Source: Polaribacter sejongensis (GTDB lineage: Bacteria; Bacteroidota; Bacteroidia; Flavobacteriales; Flavobacteriaceae). Taken from it: 64,000 nucleotides of DNA. Location of the stretch: assembly GCF_038024065.1 (NCBI RefSeq), contig NZ_CP150667.1:310001-374000 (forward strand). Direction: 5' to 3'. Each line of letters opens with the position of its first letter. Positions within the stretch are counted from its first letter, which is position 1. The position numbers and the translations under genes were made by a program. The notes under the pieces were generated by a model that saw only the letters and a list, made by a program, of their open reading frames with translations, made no database searches and was not told where the DNA came from. Shown piece after piece: positions 1 to 10,617 of this stretch.

Positions 1-2760
1 GTAGATAACGAAACTATTTGGGTTGGTACAGACGGAAATGGATTAATTGAAGTTTCTAAAAACGGTGATATTAAAAATTATATTAAAGATACTTCTAAGA
101 ACTCTATTAGTGATAACTTTATTATAGACATAAATAAAGTTGAAGAAGGTTTATGGATTTCTACACAGTTTGGACTAGATTTTTATAATAAAAACACGTC
201 AACATTTACAACTTATTTTAAAAGTGAAAAAGCATATTCACTACCTAACAATACATTAACGACTGTTTTTACAGATTCTAAAAATAGACTTTGGATTGGC
301 TTAGGATATGGAGGTTTAACTTATTTTGATAAAAATAATAATAAGTTTTATCTAATAGATGAAGGTCTTGGGTTAACCGATGATACTATAAAAAGTATTG
401 CAGAAGATAATGATGGTAATTTATGGGTAAGTTCTAATAATTTACTGTTTAAAATAAAATTTAATGAATTTAGTATTCCTTTTATAAAATCAAATCTAGA
501 AATTCTAAGTTATGGTACTAAAAACGGAATTACTGTTAAAAGTTATTCCATTAATTGTTCTGAGAATATAGAAAATAAAATTGCTTTTGGAGGTGGTAAA
601 GGTTTCGTGTTATTTGATCCAAACACCATTAAAAAAACAAAAAAAGAAAGTGAAATAGTTCTTACAAAATTAATGGTTAATAATGAAGAAGTGAAATTCT
701 CTATAGATAACCCAATTTTAAAAAAAGATATTTCTGAAGCATCGGAAATAACGGTAAACCATAATCAAAAATTTATAGGACTTCAATTTAGTTCTTTAAA
801 TTTTATTCATACCGAAAAAAATAATTACGCCTATAAATTAGAGAGCACCTTTGATAAAGGTGATTGGCAGAATATTGGTACGCAAAATAACATAAACTTG
901 GCCGCTTTAGAAGCCGGAACCTATGTTTTAAAGTTAAAATCATTACATCAAGAAGGTCTAGAAAACCCAACATTAGTAAAATCATTAAAAATTAAAATAC
1001 TTCCACCATGGTGGCAAACTAATTTAGCTTATTTTCTATACCTACTACTTTTATTGTCTATTATCTTTTTAATTATGAATTTTATTAGAAGTAAAATGTA
1101 CATTAAACAGGCGCTTGTATTAAAACAAACAGAAAGTATAAGACAGAAAGAGCTTTATAATATGAAGTTAGACTTTTTTACGAATATATCTCATGAAATA
1201 AGAACACCTTTAACACTTATTAAAGGACCTGTAGAAGAGCTTTTAGAATTAAATAAGGAGGATGAAAAAAACTATAAAAAACTTTTAAATATCAAGAAAA
1301 ATTCAGAAAGATTATTAAACCTGATTAATGAGCTTTTAGATTTTAGAAAAATTGAAAGTAAGCAAGCTAAACTCTTTTGCGAAGAAAAAGATATTGTACA
1401 ATTTTGTTTCGATATTTTTGAATCTTTTAAGGGACTTGCAGTTAAAAAGAATATTGATTACAAATTTGTAATGAACTCTAAAGCAATCCCTCTTTTATTT
1501 GATACATATCAAATGGAAAAAGTTATCTACAACTTGTTAGGTAATGCTTTTAAATTTACTAAGAAAAATGGGAAAATAGTACTTTCTATTGAAGAAGTAG
1601 CAGAGGATAATAATTGGGTAGAAATAAAAATAAAGGATAATGGAATTGGTATTCCAAAAGGTAGTAAAACCAACGTTTTTAAAAGCTTTTTTCAATTAAA
1701 TGAAAGAGGATATAAAAATGTAGGTAGTGGTATTGGTTTGGCATTATCTAAAACAATTGTAGAGCTACATTTAGGAAAATTAACGATCGAAAATGAAGAT
1801 AGTTCTTGGACTAATACTGTCTTTAAAATCTCATTACAGAAAGGTAAAGAACATTTAAAAACACCTTATGCAATAGAAAACAAGATAACAATTGATGATC
1901 CAGTTTCTATTATACCAACTATAGAAACACCTATTTCTCAAATTATACAAAACAACAATGGTAGTCATGAACAAGAAAATTTTGAAAATGATACTAGCAA
2001 AAAAACGCTCTTAATAATTGATGACGAAAGAGACATTAGACAATTTATAACAGATATTCTACAAGAAGAATATCATATTATCGATTTTTCTAAAGCACAA
2101 GATGCTCTTGATTATATGGTAAAAGAAATTCCAGATTTAATTATTTGTGATGTAATGATGCCAGAAATGGATGGTTTTGAGTTTTGTAAGCATATTAAAA
2201 CTAGTGAAGGAACCAATCATATTCCAATCATTTTATTAACGGCAAAAGCTTCTACACAAAGTAGAATTGAAGGATTAACTATTGGGGCAGATGCATATAT
2301 AAGCAAACCTTTTAGTATTAAAGTTTTAAAATTAAATATTATTAACTTATTGTCTTCCAAAGAAATATTAAGACAAAAGTTTAGTGGAAGTTTTATTATA
2401 GACTCTAAACTAGATAAAATAGACGACCCAGATGAGTTGTTTATTAAGAAGTTAATGAAATTGATTGAACAAAATATAGAAAACCCAGAGTTTGATGTTA
2501 ATGGGTTGGTTTCTGAAATAGGAATGAGTAGAACGGTTTTGTATAAAAAAGTAAAAGCACTTACCAATCATTCTGTTGCCAGTTTAATTAAGTATTTAAG
2601 GTTAAAAAAAGCTTCAGAAATATTAATTAAAACAAATTGTAACGTTTCTGAAGTTACTTATTTAGTTGGTTTTAATGATCGTAAACATTTTAGCAAAGAA
2701 TTTAAAAAAGTATTTGAGGTTTCTCCTTCCGAATACAGAAAAAAGATGCTAGAAAAATAA
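1..2760 (+). CDS. Hybrid two-component sensor/regulator (HTCS), 5' end outside window
   Basis: The frame is open from base 1, so this is the C-terminal 919 codons of a longer protein. Visible in order: Reg_prop-type propeller repeats (WVGTDGNGL, LWIGLGYGG, LWVSS motifs; about residues 1-165), a Y_Y_Y-like domain (about 250-335), one membrane segment (about 343-362), HisKA with phospho-acceptor His at about residue 398 (NISHEIRTP), HATPase (DNGIGIP; GSGIGLALSK), a receiver domain with phospho-Asp at about 717 (ICDVMMPEMDG), and a C-terminal AraC-type HTH. HTCS proteins bind glycan fragments in the periplasm and activate the neighbouring polysaccharide locus. The SusC/SusD and xylanase genes directly downstream make that role very likely here. 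An internal ATG at 607 is not the true start, because homology continues upstream of it. Confidence 0.96.
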   Translation, partial: VDNETIWVGTDGNGLIEVSKNGDIKNYIKDTSKNSISDNFIIDINKVEEGLWISTQFGLDFYNKNTSTFTTYFKSEKAYSLPNNTLTTVFTDSKNRLWIGLGYGGLTYFDKNNNKFYLIDEGLGLTDDTIKSIAEDNDGNLWVSSNNLLFKIKFNEFSIPFIKSNLEILSYGTKNGITVKSYSINCSENIENKIAFGGGKGFVLFDPNTIKKTKKESEIVLTKLMVNNEEVKFSIDNPILKKDISEASEITVNHNQKFIGLQFSSLNFIHTEKNNYAYKLESTFDKGDWQNIGTQNNINLAALEAGTYVLKLKSLHQEGLENPTLVKSLKIKILPPWWQTNLAYFLYLLLLLSIIFLIMNFIRSKMYIKQALVLKQTESIRQKELYNMKLDFFTNISHEIRTPLTLIKGPVEELLELNKEDEKNYKKLLNIKKNSERLLNLINELLDFRKIESKQAKLFCEEKDIVQFCFDIFESFKGLAVKKNIDYKFVMNSKAIPLLFDTYQMEKVIYNLLGNAFKFTKKNGKIVLSIEEVAEDNNWVEIKIKDNGIGIPKGSKTNVFKSFFQLNERGYKNVGSGIGLALSKTIVELHLGKLTIENEDSSWTNTVFKISLQKGKEHLKTPYAIENKITIDDPVSIIPTIETPISQIIQNNNGSHEQENFENDTSKKTLLIIDDERDIRQFITDILQEEYHIIDFSKAQDALDYMVKEIPDLIICDVMMPEMDGFEFCKHIKTSEGTNHIPIILLTAKASTQSRIEGLTIGADAYISKPFSIKVLKLNIINLLSSKEILRQKFSGSFIIDSKLDKIDDPDELFIKKLMKLIEQNIENPEFDVNGLVSEIGMSRTVLYKKVKALTNHSVASLIKYLRLKKASEILIKTNCNVSEVTYLVGFNDRKHFSKEFKKVFEVSPSEYRKKMLEK

Positions 2761-2898
2761 AATTAGTAGTCTAAAAACTTTTTATTGTTTTAAAAAATAG
2801 TAGAATTTATCTTCCTATAACACCTTTAAACTAAAAGAAAACACATTCATACCCCACAAAATGAATGTATTTAACCCTATCTAACTTTCATTTATTTG

Positions 2899-2906
2899 AA
2901 TCTTTG
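2899..2906 (+). promoter_or_regulatory. Candidate -7 box upstream of susC-like gene
   Basis: AATCTTTG is one mismatch from the Bacteroidetes -7 consensus TAnnTTTG and lies 66 bases before the susC-like ATG, in a 212-base gap after the HTCS gene. No clear -33 element is seen, which would fit an HTCS-activated promoter. The box is inferred from sequence only. Confidence 0.3.
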
Positions 2907-2972
2907 CTACAGCCTATTTTCAATTCCGATGGTTAAATTAAAAATCAACTAAATTCTAAGAAAGATTTAAAT

Positions 2973-5900
2973 ATGGAAGAATACAAACAAACAAATATGA
3001 TTAATCGAGCTAAAAAACTTTTTAAAGTAAGCTTAATTATTTTTATGTGTAGCTTTTATAATACTATAAATGCACAACAGAAAACAATTACCGGAGTAAT
3101 AACGGATGATACCAATATGCCAATACCTGGTGTTAGCATAATTATTAAAGGTACCACAACGGGTACGCAATCAGACTTTGATGGTAATTTTACTATTAAG
3201 GCGGCAAAAGGAGATACTTTACAATTTTCATATATAGGTATGAAAACAGTATCTAAGTTAATTGAAGATTCATTTGAACTTAGCATAATTATGAAATTTG
3301 ATGCGGTGTCTTTAGATGAAATAGTTGTTGTTGGATACGGTACACAGAAAAAGAGTGATCTTATTAGTTCTGTGGCATCTGTTAAAACAGAAGAGATGAT
3401 GAAAGTTGCTACATCTGATGTAGGAGAAATGTTAAGGGGTAAAGCTGCTGGTGTACAGGTTACACTTGGAGATGGAGGTCCTGGTAGTTCTTCAGAGATT
3501 CTTATTAGAGGGCAGAACTCTATTAGTGGAGGAAACAGTCCTATAGTGATTGCAGATGGTGTACCTATAGAAAATATTAATGATATTAACCCAAATGATA
3601 TTGCTTCTATGGAAATCTTAAAGGATGCTGCAGCACAAGCAATTTATGGAGCTAGAGCTTCTAATGGAGTTGTATTAATTACTACAAAAAGAGGTAAGGA
3701 AGGTAAGATGTCTGTTTCTTACAATGGTTCATCAGGAATACAAACCATAAACAGAAATTTTGATATTTATAGTGGAGAGGAATTTGCTCAACTGAAAAGA
3801 GAAGCTAGTAGAAATTCTAATTTAGGAGTTTTTTTACCAGATGATCAAATTTTTTCTGATTTAGAATTATCAAGTATAAATTCAGGTAATTATATAGATT
3901 GGGAAAAAGAGATAATAGGTGTTGGTAGTACACAAAACCACAATTTAAGTATTGCCTCTGGTACAGATAAAATGAGTGTGTATACCAGTTTAAATTATTT
4001 TAATCAAACAGGTGTTATTAAAAACTCTGATTATAATAGAGTAACTGCAAGATTAAATGTTGATCAAAAATTAAATGATTGGTTAAAAATTGGATTAAAC
4101 ACTTCTTTTCAATATGCTAATTCAAATAGACCAAATGTTGGTAACATAATTCTTTCATCAATTACAACATCACCTTTAGGTAAAGTTTATAATGATGATG
4201 GATCTTTAAGAATAGAACCAAGTGGATTTGAAGAAAACAAAAATCCTTTAATCAATTTAAAAGAAACAAATACAGACGATAGTAATAGTAATAATATTAT
4301 AAATATTTTTATGGACGTAACTCCATTTAAAGGTTTTAAATATAGATTAAATGCAAGTAGAAGAGCTTGGAACCAAAAAGCTTTATCGTATAACTCTACA
4401 AATTCTATAACAGGTATTTCTAGTGGTGGTTTAGCAAACGGTAGTGTTAGTTACAATGATATTGTAGAATTACAGTTAGAAAACATTTTTACTTATACCA
4501 CTGATTTTAATACAGACTCTAAACACAATTTAAATTTAACAGGTGTTCATAGTATTAGCCAAAAGGAATCTAATAGGTTTTATAATTTTGCCAATAATAT
4601 ACCTAATGATATTTTAGGTATTAATGGTTTAGAAGCAGCAGAAACAAACACACCAACCACAACTGGTTATATTAGAGGCTTACTTTCTTTTGTTGCAAGA
4701 GTACAATATGATTATAATTCAAAATATTATTTAACCGTTTCTGGTAGATCAGATGGTTCAACCGTTTTTGGTGCAAATAATAAGTGGTCATTTTTTCCAG
4801 CAGCTGCTTTAGGATGGAATATTCATAAAGAATCTTTCATGGAAAAAGTTGATGCGGTTAATAATTTAAAATTAAGATTTAGTTACGGTAGTGTTGGTAA
4901 TGAAGGTATAGATCCTTACGGAAGTATTGCTACAGCTGGTTTAAGAGAATACATAATAGATGGTATTAAAGTATCTGGTTATGTTGGTGATAATGAAATT
5001 TCTAATCCAGATTTAAAATGGGAAACATCAACAACATTTAATGCTGCAATAGATTTTGGTTTATGGAGTAATAGAGTAACATCTACAGTTGAGTATTATA
5101 ATACAAGAACAAAAGATTTATTATTTCCTATTCGTTTAAATGCTGCAACAGGCTATTCTAGTCAATTGGTAAATCTTGGTGAAGTAGAAAACCAAGGAGT
5201 AGAAGTGTCTTTTAATACAGCAGTTCTTAGAGATACCGATTTTAAATTAGATATAGGATTAATTTTCTCTAAAAACAATAATAAAATACTTAGTCTTTCT
5301 GGTATAGATAGTGACGGTGATGGTGTAGAAGATGATGATGTTGCTAACCAATTATTTATTGGTAGTCCAACAAAAGTTGCTCATAGGTATAAACCTATAG
5401 GTATTTTTCAAGAAGGGGAAGATATTATTAGTTCGGCTCAACCAAATGCAAAACCTGGAGATGTAAAGTTATTAGATAAAAATAATGACGGTATTATAAA
5501 TGCAGACGATCGTGTAATAACAGATTTAACACCAGATTGGTTTGGAACTTTAAATTTAGGAGCAGAATATAAAGGAATTGACTTTTCTGCAAATATCACT
5601 ACTGTTCAGGGAATTACTAAAGATAACTCTTTCTTATATGGTTATCTAGAAGGAGGTTCTCTAAGAGGTATTAAAAATGGAATTAAACAAGATTATTGGA
5701 CACCAGAAAATCCAGGAGGTAGCTTTCCTAGACCAAATGAATCTGATGACCCTACACAATTAATATCTAAAGGGTTACAAGACGCTTCTTATGTTCGTTT
5801 ACAAAATGTATCAGTAGGATATTCAATACCTCAAAAAACTTTAACGTCATTAAGTCTTAATAAATTAAGGTTTTATGTTACAGGTAGTAATTTGTTAACC

Positions 5901-5993
5901 ATTACAGATTTTCAATCTTATAGTCCAGAAAAATCTCCAAATGAGTACCCAGAGGCAGTTTCTGTTGTAGTTGGTTTACAAGTAGGATTTTAA
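2973..5993 (+). CDS. susC: SusC-like TonB-dependent outer-membrane receptor
   Basis: 1006 residues, a normal size for SusC. A signal peptide ends near residue 35 (NTINAQ). A carboxypeptidase-regulatory-like beta-sandwich follows (ITGVITDDTNMPIPGVSIII, about 37-110), then a TonB-box-like stretch and the plug (VVVGYGTQKKSDL; LRGKAAGVQV; ILIRGQNSISGG; GARASNGVVLITTK), then the beta-barrel to the C-terminal VGLQVGF. SusC proteins import oligosaccharides across the outer membrane with energy from TonB. It is followed after 31 bases by its SusD partner and by xylan-active enzymes, so the cargo is inferred to be xylo-oligosaccharides. ATG at 2973 is used; a second ATG nine codons later would also leave the signal peptide intact. 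Confidence 0.96.
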   Translation: MEEYKQTNMINRAKKLFKVSLIIFMCSFYNTINAQQKTITGVITDDTNMPIPGVSIIIKGTTTGTQSDFDGNFTIKAAKGDTLQFSYIGMKTVSKLIEDSFELSIIMKFDAVSLDEIVVVGYGTQKKSDLISSVASVKTEEMMKVATSDVGEMLRGKAAGVQVTLGDGGPGSSSEILIRGQNSISGGNSPIVIADGVPIENINDINPNDIASMEILKDAAAQAIYGARASNGVVLITTKRGKEGKMSVSYNGSSGIQTINRNFDIYSGEEFAQLKREASRNSNLGVFLPDDQIFSDLELSSINSGNYIDWEKEIIGVGSTQNHNLSIASGTDKMSVYTSLNYFNQTGVIKNSDYNRVTARLNVDQKLNDWLKIGLNTSFQYANSNRPNVGNIILSSITTSPLGKVYNDDGSLRIEPSGFEENKNPLINLKETNTDDSNSNNIINIFMDVTPFKGFKYRLNASRRAWNQKALSYNSTNSITGISSGGLANGSVSYNDIVELQLENIFTYTTDFNTDSKHNLNLTGVHSISQKESNRFYNFANNIPNDILGINGLEAAETNTPTTTGYIRGLLSFVARVQYDYNSKYYLTVSGRSDGSTVFGANNKWSFFPAAALGWNIHKESFMEKVDAVNNLKLRFSYGSVGNEGIDPYGSIATAGLREYIIDGIKVSGYVGDNEISNPDLKWETSTTFNAAIDFGLWSNRVTSTVEYYNTRTKDLLFPIRLNAATGYSSQLVNLGEVENQGVEVSFNTAVLRDTDFKLDIGLIFSKNNNKILSLSGIDSDGDGVEDDDVANQLFIGSPTKVAHRYKPIGIFQEGEDIISSAQPNAKPGDVKLLDKNNDGIINADDRVITDLTPDWFGTLNLGAEYKGIDFSANITTVQGITKDNSFLYGYLEGGSLRGIKNGIKQDYWTPENPGGSFPRPNESDDPTQLISKGLQDASYVRLQNVSVGYSIPQKTLTSLSLNKLRFYVTGSNLLTITDFQSYSPEKSPNEYPEAVSVVVGLQVGF

Positions 5994-6024
5994 AATTAAA
6001 TAAGAATTATAAATAAATAAGAAG

Positions 6025-7587
6025 ATGAAAAATATAAATATATTATTTGTTTTAGCTTTTCTAATCTCGACATTAAATATTTCGTGTGAAAAGTTTTTAG
6101 AAGAAGAGGTTTTTGATGAAGTATTTGTAGATTATATCTACACTTCAGAAGAAGGTTTAGATGTTGGAGTAAACGCATTATACAATTTAATGAGATCTTA
6201 CAATGCACCTGGTGGTTTTGATGATCGTTTGATATCTAATATCTTCTTTTTAGCAGGTACAGATCTTGGTTTAACGAGAACATTTCACAGGCCTTATGGT
6301 CCAAATCATACACCTAGTAATTTTGCTGCTAATAAATGGGTAAATGGGTATTTAATTATTGATAGAACAAACGCCATCATTAATACTGCAGAAGGTATTG
6401 ATATGGATGTTACTAAAAGAAATCATTTATTAGCACAAGCTAAAGTTATAAGAGCAGAAGTTTATTTTGATCTATTAAGAATGTATGATAATATTCTTCT
6501 AGATACGATTGCAACCACACCAGAAAACTTAAATGACGTTATCGTTTACGAACCGGCGAATCCAACAGATGTGTATAAATTAATTAATGATGATTTAAAA
6601 TTTGCTGTAGAAAACTTATCGTATAATGAGTCTTATGGAAGATATAATAAAGCTACTGCAAGACACATAAAAGGTAAAGTAGCTATGTGGGAAAGTAATT
6701 GGGAAGAAGCTGTAATTCAGTTTGATGCAATTATTAATGATAGTGGTCATGCTTTAGTAGATCTAAATACTGTTTTTGGTCAAAACTTAAAACACAGCGA
6801 AACCTTATTTGCTTACACTAGAGATGAATTGTTTGGTGGTAATAATATAGATAATGCAAATGATGTTTTAGCAGGTGGAGATGGATCTTGGTTTGGTAGT
6901 GTTTTTACACATCGTTTATATGAACAGGGGTCTGGAGATTTTATAGCACAAATAGAAAATGGGGGACAAGCACTTGGTTGGTCATTTCCTAATGATTATT
7001 TAGAAAATCTTTATGATAAAGCAAATGACAAACGTTATAGTACGTATTACTACCCAGAAACTTATGTAGCAAACAACCCAGATTCTCCTAGGTTTGGGCA
7101 AGTAATTCCTGTTACAGATTATGATGATAATTATAGAAGATATCACTTTAGTTTAAAAAAGTTTTATGATGCAGAAAAAGCAGCATTAAAAAATGAAAGT
7201 TGGAAAGATCACATGTATTACCGTTTTGCAGAAACACTTTTGTTAGGTGCAGAAGCACAATGGAGAGCTGGTAATGAGTCTAAAGCGCTAGAATACATCA
7301 ATAAAATTAGAGAAAGAGCTTATGGTAATACAACCAATAACTTCACTTCTTTTACATTAGATACGTACTTAGAAGAATCTGCAAGGGAATTGGCTTTCGA
7401 AAAAAATCGTTGGTTTTTATTAAAGAGATTAGGTTTATTAGTAGAGAGACAAAATTTGCATTATCGTTATGGATCTAACTCAAGTAATGTAGCTCCAGAA
7501 CCTATGCAACCTCACATGGTTAGACTTCCTATTCCTCAATCTCAAATAGATGCAATGGGAACTTTTCCACAAAACCCTGGGTATTAA
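6025..7587 (+). CDS. susD: SusD/RagB-like glycan-binding lipoprotein
   Basis: 520 residues, typical of SusD. The N-terminus is a lipoprotein signal with lipobox NISC (Cys at residue 21). The body has SusD-type TPR helices (AQAKVIRAEVYFDLLRMYD; NKATARHIKGKVAMW) and the C-terminal SusD signature around RFAETLLLGAEAQWRAG and ESARELAFEKNRWFLLKRLG. SusD sits on the cell surface as a lid on SusC and captures glycan. It begins 31 bases after the susC-like stop and precedes the GH2 gene by 33 bases, so all are probably co-transcribed. Ligand specificity (xylan) is inferred from the neighbouring GH10 gene only. Confidence 0.95.
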   Translation: MKNINILFVLAFLISTLNISCEKFLEEEVFDEVFVDYIYTSEEGLDVGVNALYNLMRSYNAPGGFDDRLISNIFFLAGTDLGLTRTFHRPYGPNHTPSNFAANKWVNGYLIIDRTNAIINTAEGIDMDVTKRNHLLAQAKVIRAEVYFDLLRMYDNILLDTIATTPENLNDVIVYEPANPTDVYKLINDDLKFAVENLSYNESYGRYNKATARHIKGKVAMWESNWEEAVIQFDAIINDSGHALVDLNTVFGQNLKHSETLFAYTRDELFGGNNIDNANDVLAGGDGSWFGSVFTHRLYEQGSGDFIAQIENGGQALGWSFPNDYLENLYDKANDKRYSTYYYPETYVANNPDSPRFGQVIPVTDYDDNYRRYHFSLKKFYDAEKAALKNESWKDHMYYRFAETLLLGAEAQWRAGNESKALEYINKIRERAYGNTTNNFTSFTLDTYLEESARELAFEKNRWFLLKRLGLLVERQNLHYRYGSNSSNVAPEPMQPHMVRLPIPQSQIDAMGTFPQNPGY

Positions 7588-7620
7588 AAATAAGATTTAT
7601 AAACAGAAAAATATTAAAAT

Positions 7621-9441
7621 ATGTTACAAATAATTAAGAGAAAAGAGCTATTAAGTATCATTACTTTCTGCACCATTTTTATAAATGTTTTTGCACAAAA
7701 GACGATTCAAAACAATAGCAGTAGAGAAAAATTAAGTTTAAATGGTGAATGGAATTATATTATAGATCCTTATCAAATGGGATATCTAGATTATAGGTTA
7801 GAACCGTTTGATATGTCTAAAACAGGAAAAGGAGGCTTTTATGAAAACATTACAAATCCTGGTAAAAGTGAAAAAGTAGAATATGATTTTGATTCTGCTC
7901 CAACATTAACAGTCCCTGGAGATTGGAATTCTCAAAAAGAAAAATTAGAATTTTATGAAGGAACACTTTGGTACAAAAGAGATTTTGTTATCAATCCAGA
8001 AAAAGACAAACGTTATTTTATTCATTTTGGAGCTGTAAATTATGAATCTAATATTTACTTAAACGGTAAAAAAATAGGATCTCACAAAGGTGGTTTTACT
8101 CCTTTTCAGTTTGAAGTAACAAACAAACTAAATACTGGTGACAATTTTATTGTTTTAATGGTAGACAATACTCGTAAGGTAGATGAAATACCTACAATTA
8201 ATACAGACTGGTGGAATTATGGAGGAATAACTAGAGATGTATCAATATTAGAAACACCACAAAATTTTATAAGTGATTATAAAGTTCAATTGGCTAAAGA
8301 TGAAAACAAAATAATAGAAGGATATATTCAAGTTGATAATTCAAAAAATAAGGAAACAGTATCTCTAGAAATTCCTGAATTAAAGATAAAGAAAGAATAT
8401 AAAGTTGATGAAAATGGGTTTGTAAAGTTTTCTATTCCTACAAAAAAAATAAGTTATTGGAGTCCAGAAAACCCAAAATTATATGAAGTTTCTATTTCAT
8501 CTGATCAAGAAAAAATAACAGATAAAATAGGATTTAGAACCATTAAAACGGTTGGAAAAGACATTTTTTTAAATGGTAACTCTATTTTCTTAAAAGGAAT
8601 TTCTTTACATGATGAAAACCCGCTTATAAAAGGGAGATTAAGATCTGAAGCAGATATGAGAATGTTGTTAACTTGGGCTAAAGAGTTAGGTTGTAACTAT
8701 GTTCGTTTGGCACATTACACACATGATGAAAAAATGCTTCGTTTAGCAGATGAAATGGGATTAATGGTTTGGGCAGAAGTACCTGTTTATTGGACTATTT
8801 CTTGGACAAATGCAGAAACTTATAAAAACGCAGCAAATCAGTTAGAAGTTGGTATAGAGCGAGACAAAAATAGAGCGAGTGTTATTATATGGTCTATTGG
8901 TAATGAAACTCCGGTTACAGAACCTAGAAATGTGTTTATGGGTAATTTGGTAGACAAAGTTAGAAGTATCGATAATACTAGGTTAGTAGCTGCAGCTTTA
9001 GAAGTAGAAAGAGAAGGTTATACTGTTGTTGTTGATGATCCTTTAGGAGACAAAATAGATTTGGCTAGTTTTAATGAATACGGTGGTTGGTACTGGGGTA
9101 AACCAGAAGAATTAGATAAATATGAGTTTCATATTAAGTTTGATAAACCTGTAGTAATTTCTGAATTTGGAGCAGGTGCTTTAGCAGGTTATCATGGAGA
9201 TAAAGATACTATGTGGAGTGAAGAACACCAAGAGGCTATTTATATCAACCAAATAAAAATGTTAGAAAAAATTGATGGTTTTAGAGGAATGACTCCTTGG
9301 ATTTTAGTTGATTTTAGATCACCAAGACGTCAAAACCCAGTATATCAAGATTTCTGGAATCGTAAAGGATTAATTTCTAATAATGGTGTAAAGAAAAAAG
9401 CATTTTATGTTCTTAAGGCATATTACGAATCAAAAAAATAA
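7621..9441 (+). CDS. Glycoside hydrolase family 2 enzyme (beta-glucuronidase/beta-galactosidase-like)
   Basis: 606 residues with a secretion signal ending near residue 25 (NVFAQ). The GH2 order is visible: sugar-binding jelly-roll (about 35-210, including LWYKRDF and NYGGITRDV), immunoglobulin-like domain (about 215-305) and TIM barrel (about 310-605). The likely acid/base Glu is residue 429 in IWSIGNETP and the likely nucleophile Glu is 515 in VVISEFGAGA. The compact size is closer to beta-glucuronidase than to long LacZ-type enzymes. Next to a GH10 xylanase it could remove glucuronic acid, galactose or arabinose-type decorations from xylan; the substrate cannot be read from sequence. It starts 33 bases after the susD-like stop and 19 bases before the GH10 gene. 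Confidence 0.93.
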   Translation: MLQIIKRKELLSIITFCTIFINVFAQKTIQNNSSREKLSLNGEWNYIIDPYQMGYLDYRLEPFDMSKTGKGGFYENITNPGKSEKVEYDFDSAPTLTVPGDWNSQKEKLEFYEGTLWYKRDFVINPEKDKRYFIHFGAVNYESNIYLNGKKIGSHKGGFTPFQFEVTNKLNTGDNFIVLMVDNTRKVDEIPTINTDWWNYGGITRDVSILETPQNFISDYKVQLAKDENKIIEGYIQVDNSKNKETVSLEIPELKIKKEYKVDENGFVKFSIPTKKISYWSPENPKLYEVSISSDQEKITDKIGFRTIKTVGKDIFLNGNSIFLKGISLHDENPLIKGRLRSEADMRMLLTWAKELGCNYVRLAHYTHDEKMLRLADEMGLMVWAEVPVYWTISWTNAETYKNAANQLEVGIERDKNRASVIIWSIGNETPVTEPRNVFMGNLVDKVRSIDNTRLVAAALEVEREGYTVVVDDPLGDKIDLASFNEYGGWYWGKPEELDKYEFHIKFDKPVVISEFGAGALAGYHGDKDTMWSEEHQEAIYINQIKMLEKIDGFRGMTPWILVDFRSPRRQNPVYQDFWNRKGLISNNGVKKKAFYVLKAYYESKK

Positions 9442-9460
9442 GTGAAATAAATTAAACATT

Positions 9461-10552
9461 ATGAAAGAAATTTTTAAGATTATAGGAGTATTTATGCTTC
9501 TTTTAATTACTTCTTGCACAACCGAAGATAAAGTTGTTTTTGTACAAGGGGCTGAGCCATCAGGAACAACTGTAGAAACAACAATTAGCTTAAAAGAAAA
9601 AGCTGAATTTAATGTTGGAGCAGCAGTAAAGTCTAGTCTTTTAAAAACAGATGCTCAATATGCAGATGCTTTTAAAGCTAATTTTAACCAATTGACGGCA
9701 GAATTTGAAATGAAAATGGACCAATTATGGCTATCTGAAAACAACTATAATTGGGAAGCAGCAGATTATTTGGTGAATTTTGCAGAAGACAATAACATGG
9801 AGGTTCATGGACATGCTTTGGTTTGGTATAGAGCATTTCCAGATTGGTTTAAAAATCAGAGTAATGATTCTATCGCTTTTGAATCAAAAGTAAAAACCTA
9901 TATATCAGATGTTGTTGGCAGATATAAAGGAAAAATAAAAAGTTGGGACGTTGTTAATGAGGTTTTTGCAGATAATGGAGGCGCTCGTAATGAAGATATA
10001 ATTGCACCACTTTTTAATGATCCAACAGCATTTTATGGACGATGTTTTCAATATGCAAAAGACGCAGATCCTGACACGAAGTTATTTTATAATGATTATA
10101 GTGTTGTAATTGATGAAGGAAAAAGAGAATCAATTAAAAACATGGCTTCTAGGTTTAAAACAGAAGGATTTCCTATTGATGGTATTGGTGCTCAATTTCA
10201 TTATGGTACAGATACTGGTTTAACTAAAATTAATGATGGTTTTACAGACTTAGCTTCTACAGATTTATTGATTCATATTTCTGAATTAGATATTAAAATA
10301 AATGTAAATAAATCTAATGATTTCTCTTTATATAGTGGGAATGCTCAGCAACAATCTGTTATTTATGAAGCTATTGTAGCAATGTATGAAACATTACCAG
10401 AAAGTCAAAAGTTTGGAATTTCCACTTGGGGAGTTTCAGACAATTACTCATGGTTAAAAACAGAATGGCATCCAAAAGAATTTCCGTTGTTATTTGATGC
10501 CGATCTAAATAAAAAATTAGCATATCAAGGATTTCTAAATGGATTGAATTAA
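9461..10552 (+). CDS. GH10 endo-1,4-beta-xylanase, lipoprotein
   Basis: 363 residues. A lipoprotein signal with lipobox ITSC (Cys at residue 19) suggests membrane, probably surface, anchoring. The GH10 barrel fills about residues 48-360. The acid/base Glu is 167 in SWDVVNEVF and the nucleophile Glu is 275 in HISELDIKI. HGHALVWY (about 116-123) and the C-terminal GISTWGVSDNYSW are also standard GH10 motifs. The enzyme cleaves the beta-1,4-xylan backbone, which gives this locus its probable substrate. It is the last gene of the SusC/SusD/GH2 run and is followed by a strong terminator. Confidence 0.96.
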   Translation: MKEIFKIIGVFMLLLITSCTTEDKVVFVQGAEPSGTTVETTISLKEKAEFNVGAAVKSSLLKTDAQYADAFKANFNQLTAEFEMKMDQLWLSENNYNWEAADYLVNFAEDNNMEVHGHALVWYRAFPDWFKNQSNDSIAFESKVKTYISDVVGRYKGKIKSWDVVNEVFADNGGARNEDIIAPLFNDPTAFYGRCFQYAKDADPDTKLFYNDYSVVIDEGKRESIKNMASRFKTEGFPIDGIGAQFHYGTDTGLTKINDGFTDLASTDLLIHISELDIKINVNKSNDFSLYSGNAQQQSVIYEAIVAMYETLPESQKFGISTWGVSDNYSWLKTEWHPKEFPLLFDADLNKKLAYQGFLNGLN

Positions 10553-10580
10553 TCACATATGTAATTTACATTTTTATAAC

Positions 10581-10617
10581 AAAAGGCAGTCATAAACTAT
10601 TTATTACTGCCTTTTTT
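10581..10617 (+). terminator. Rho-independent terminator after the GH10 gene
   Basis: AAAAGGCAGT pairs with ACTGCCTTTT across a 14-base loop and is followed by a T run, 29 bases after the xylanase stop. It closes the SusC-to-GH10 transcription unit. Confidence 0.85.

Noticed and set aside
607..2760. Start of the HTCS gene at ATG 607
   Set aside because: The same frame is open and propeller repeats continue back to base 1, so the gene begins outside the window.
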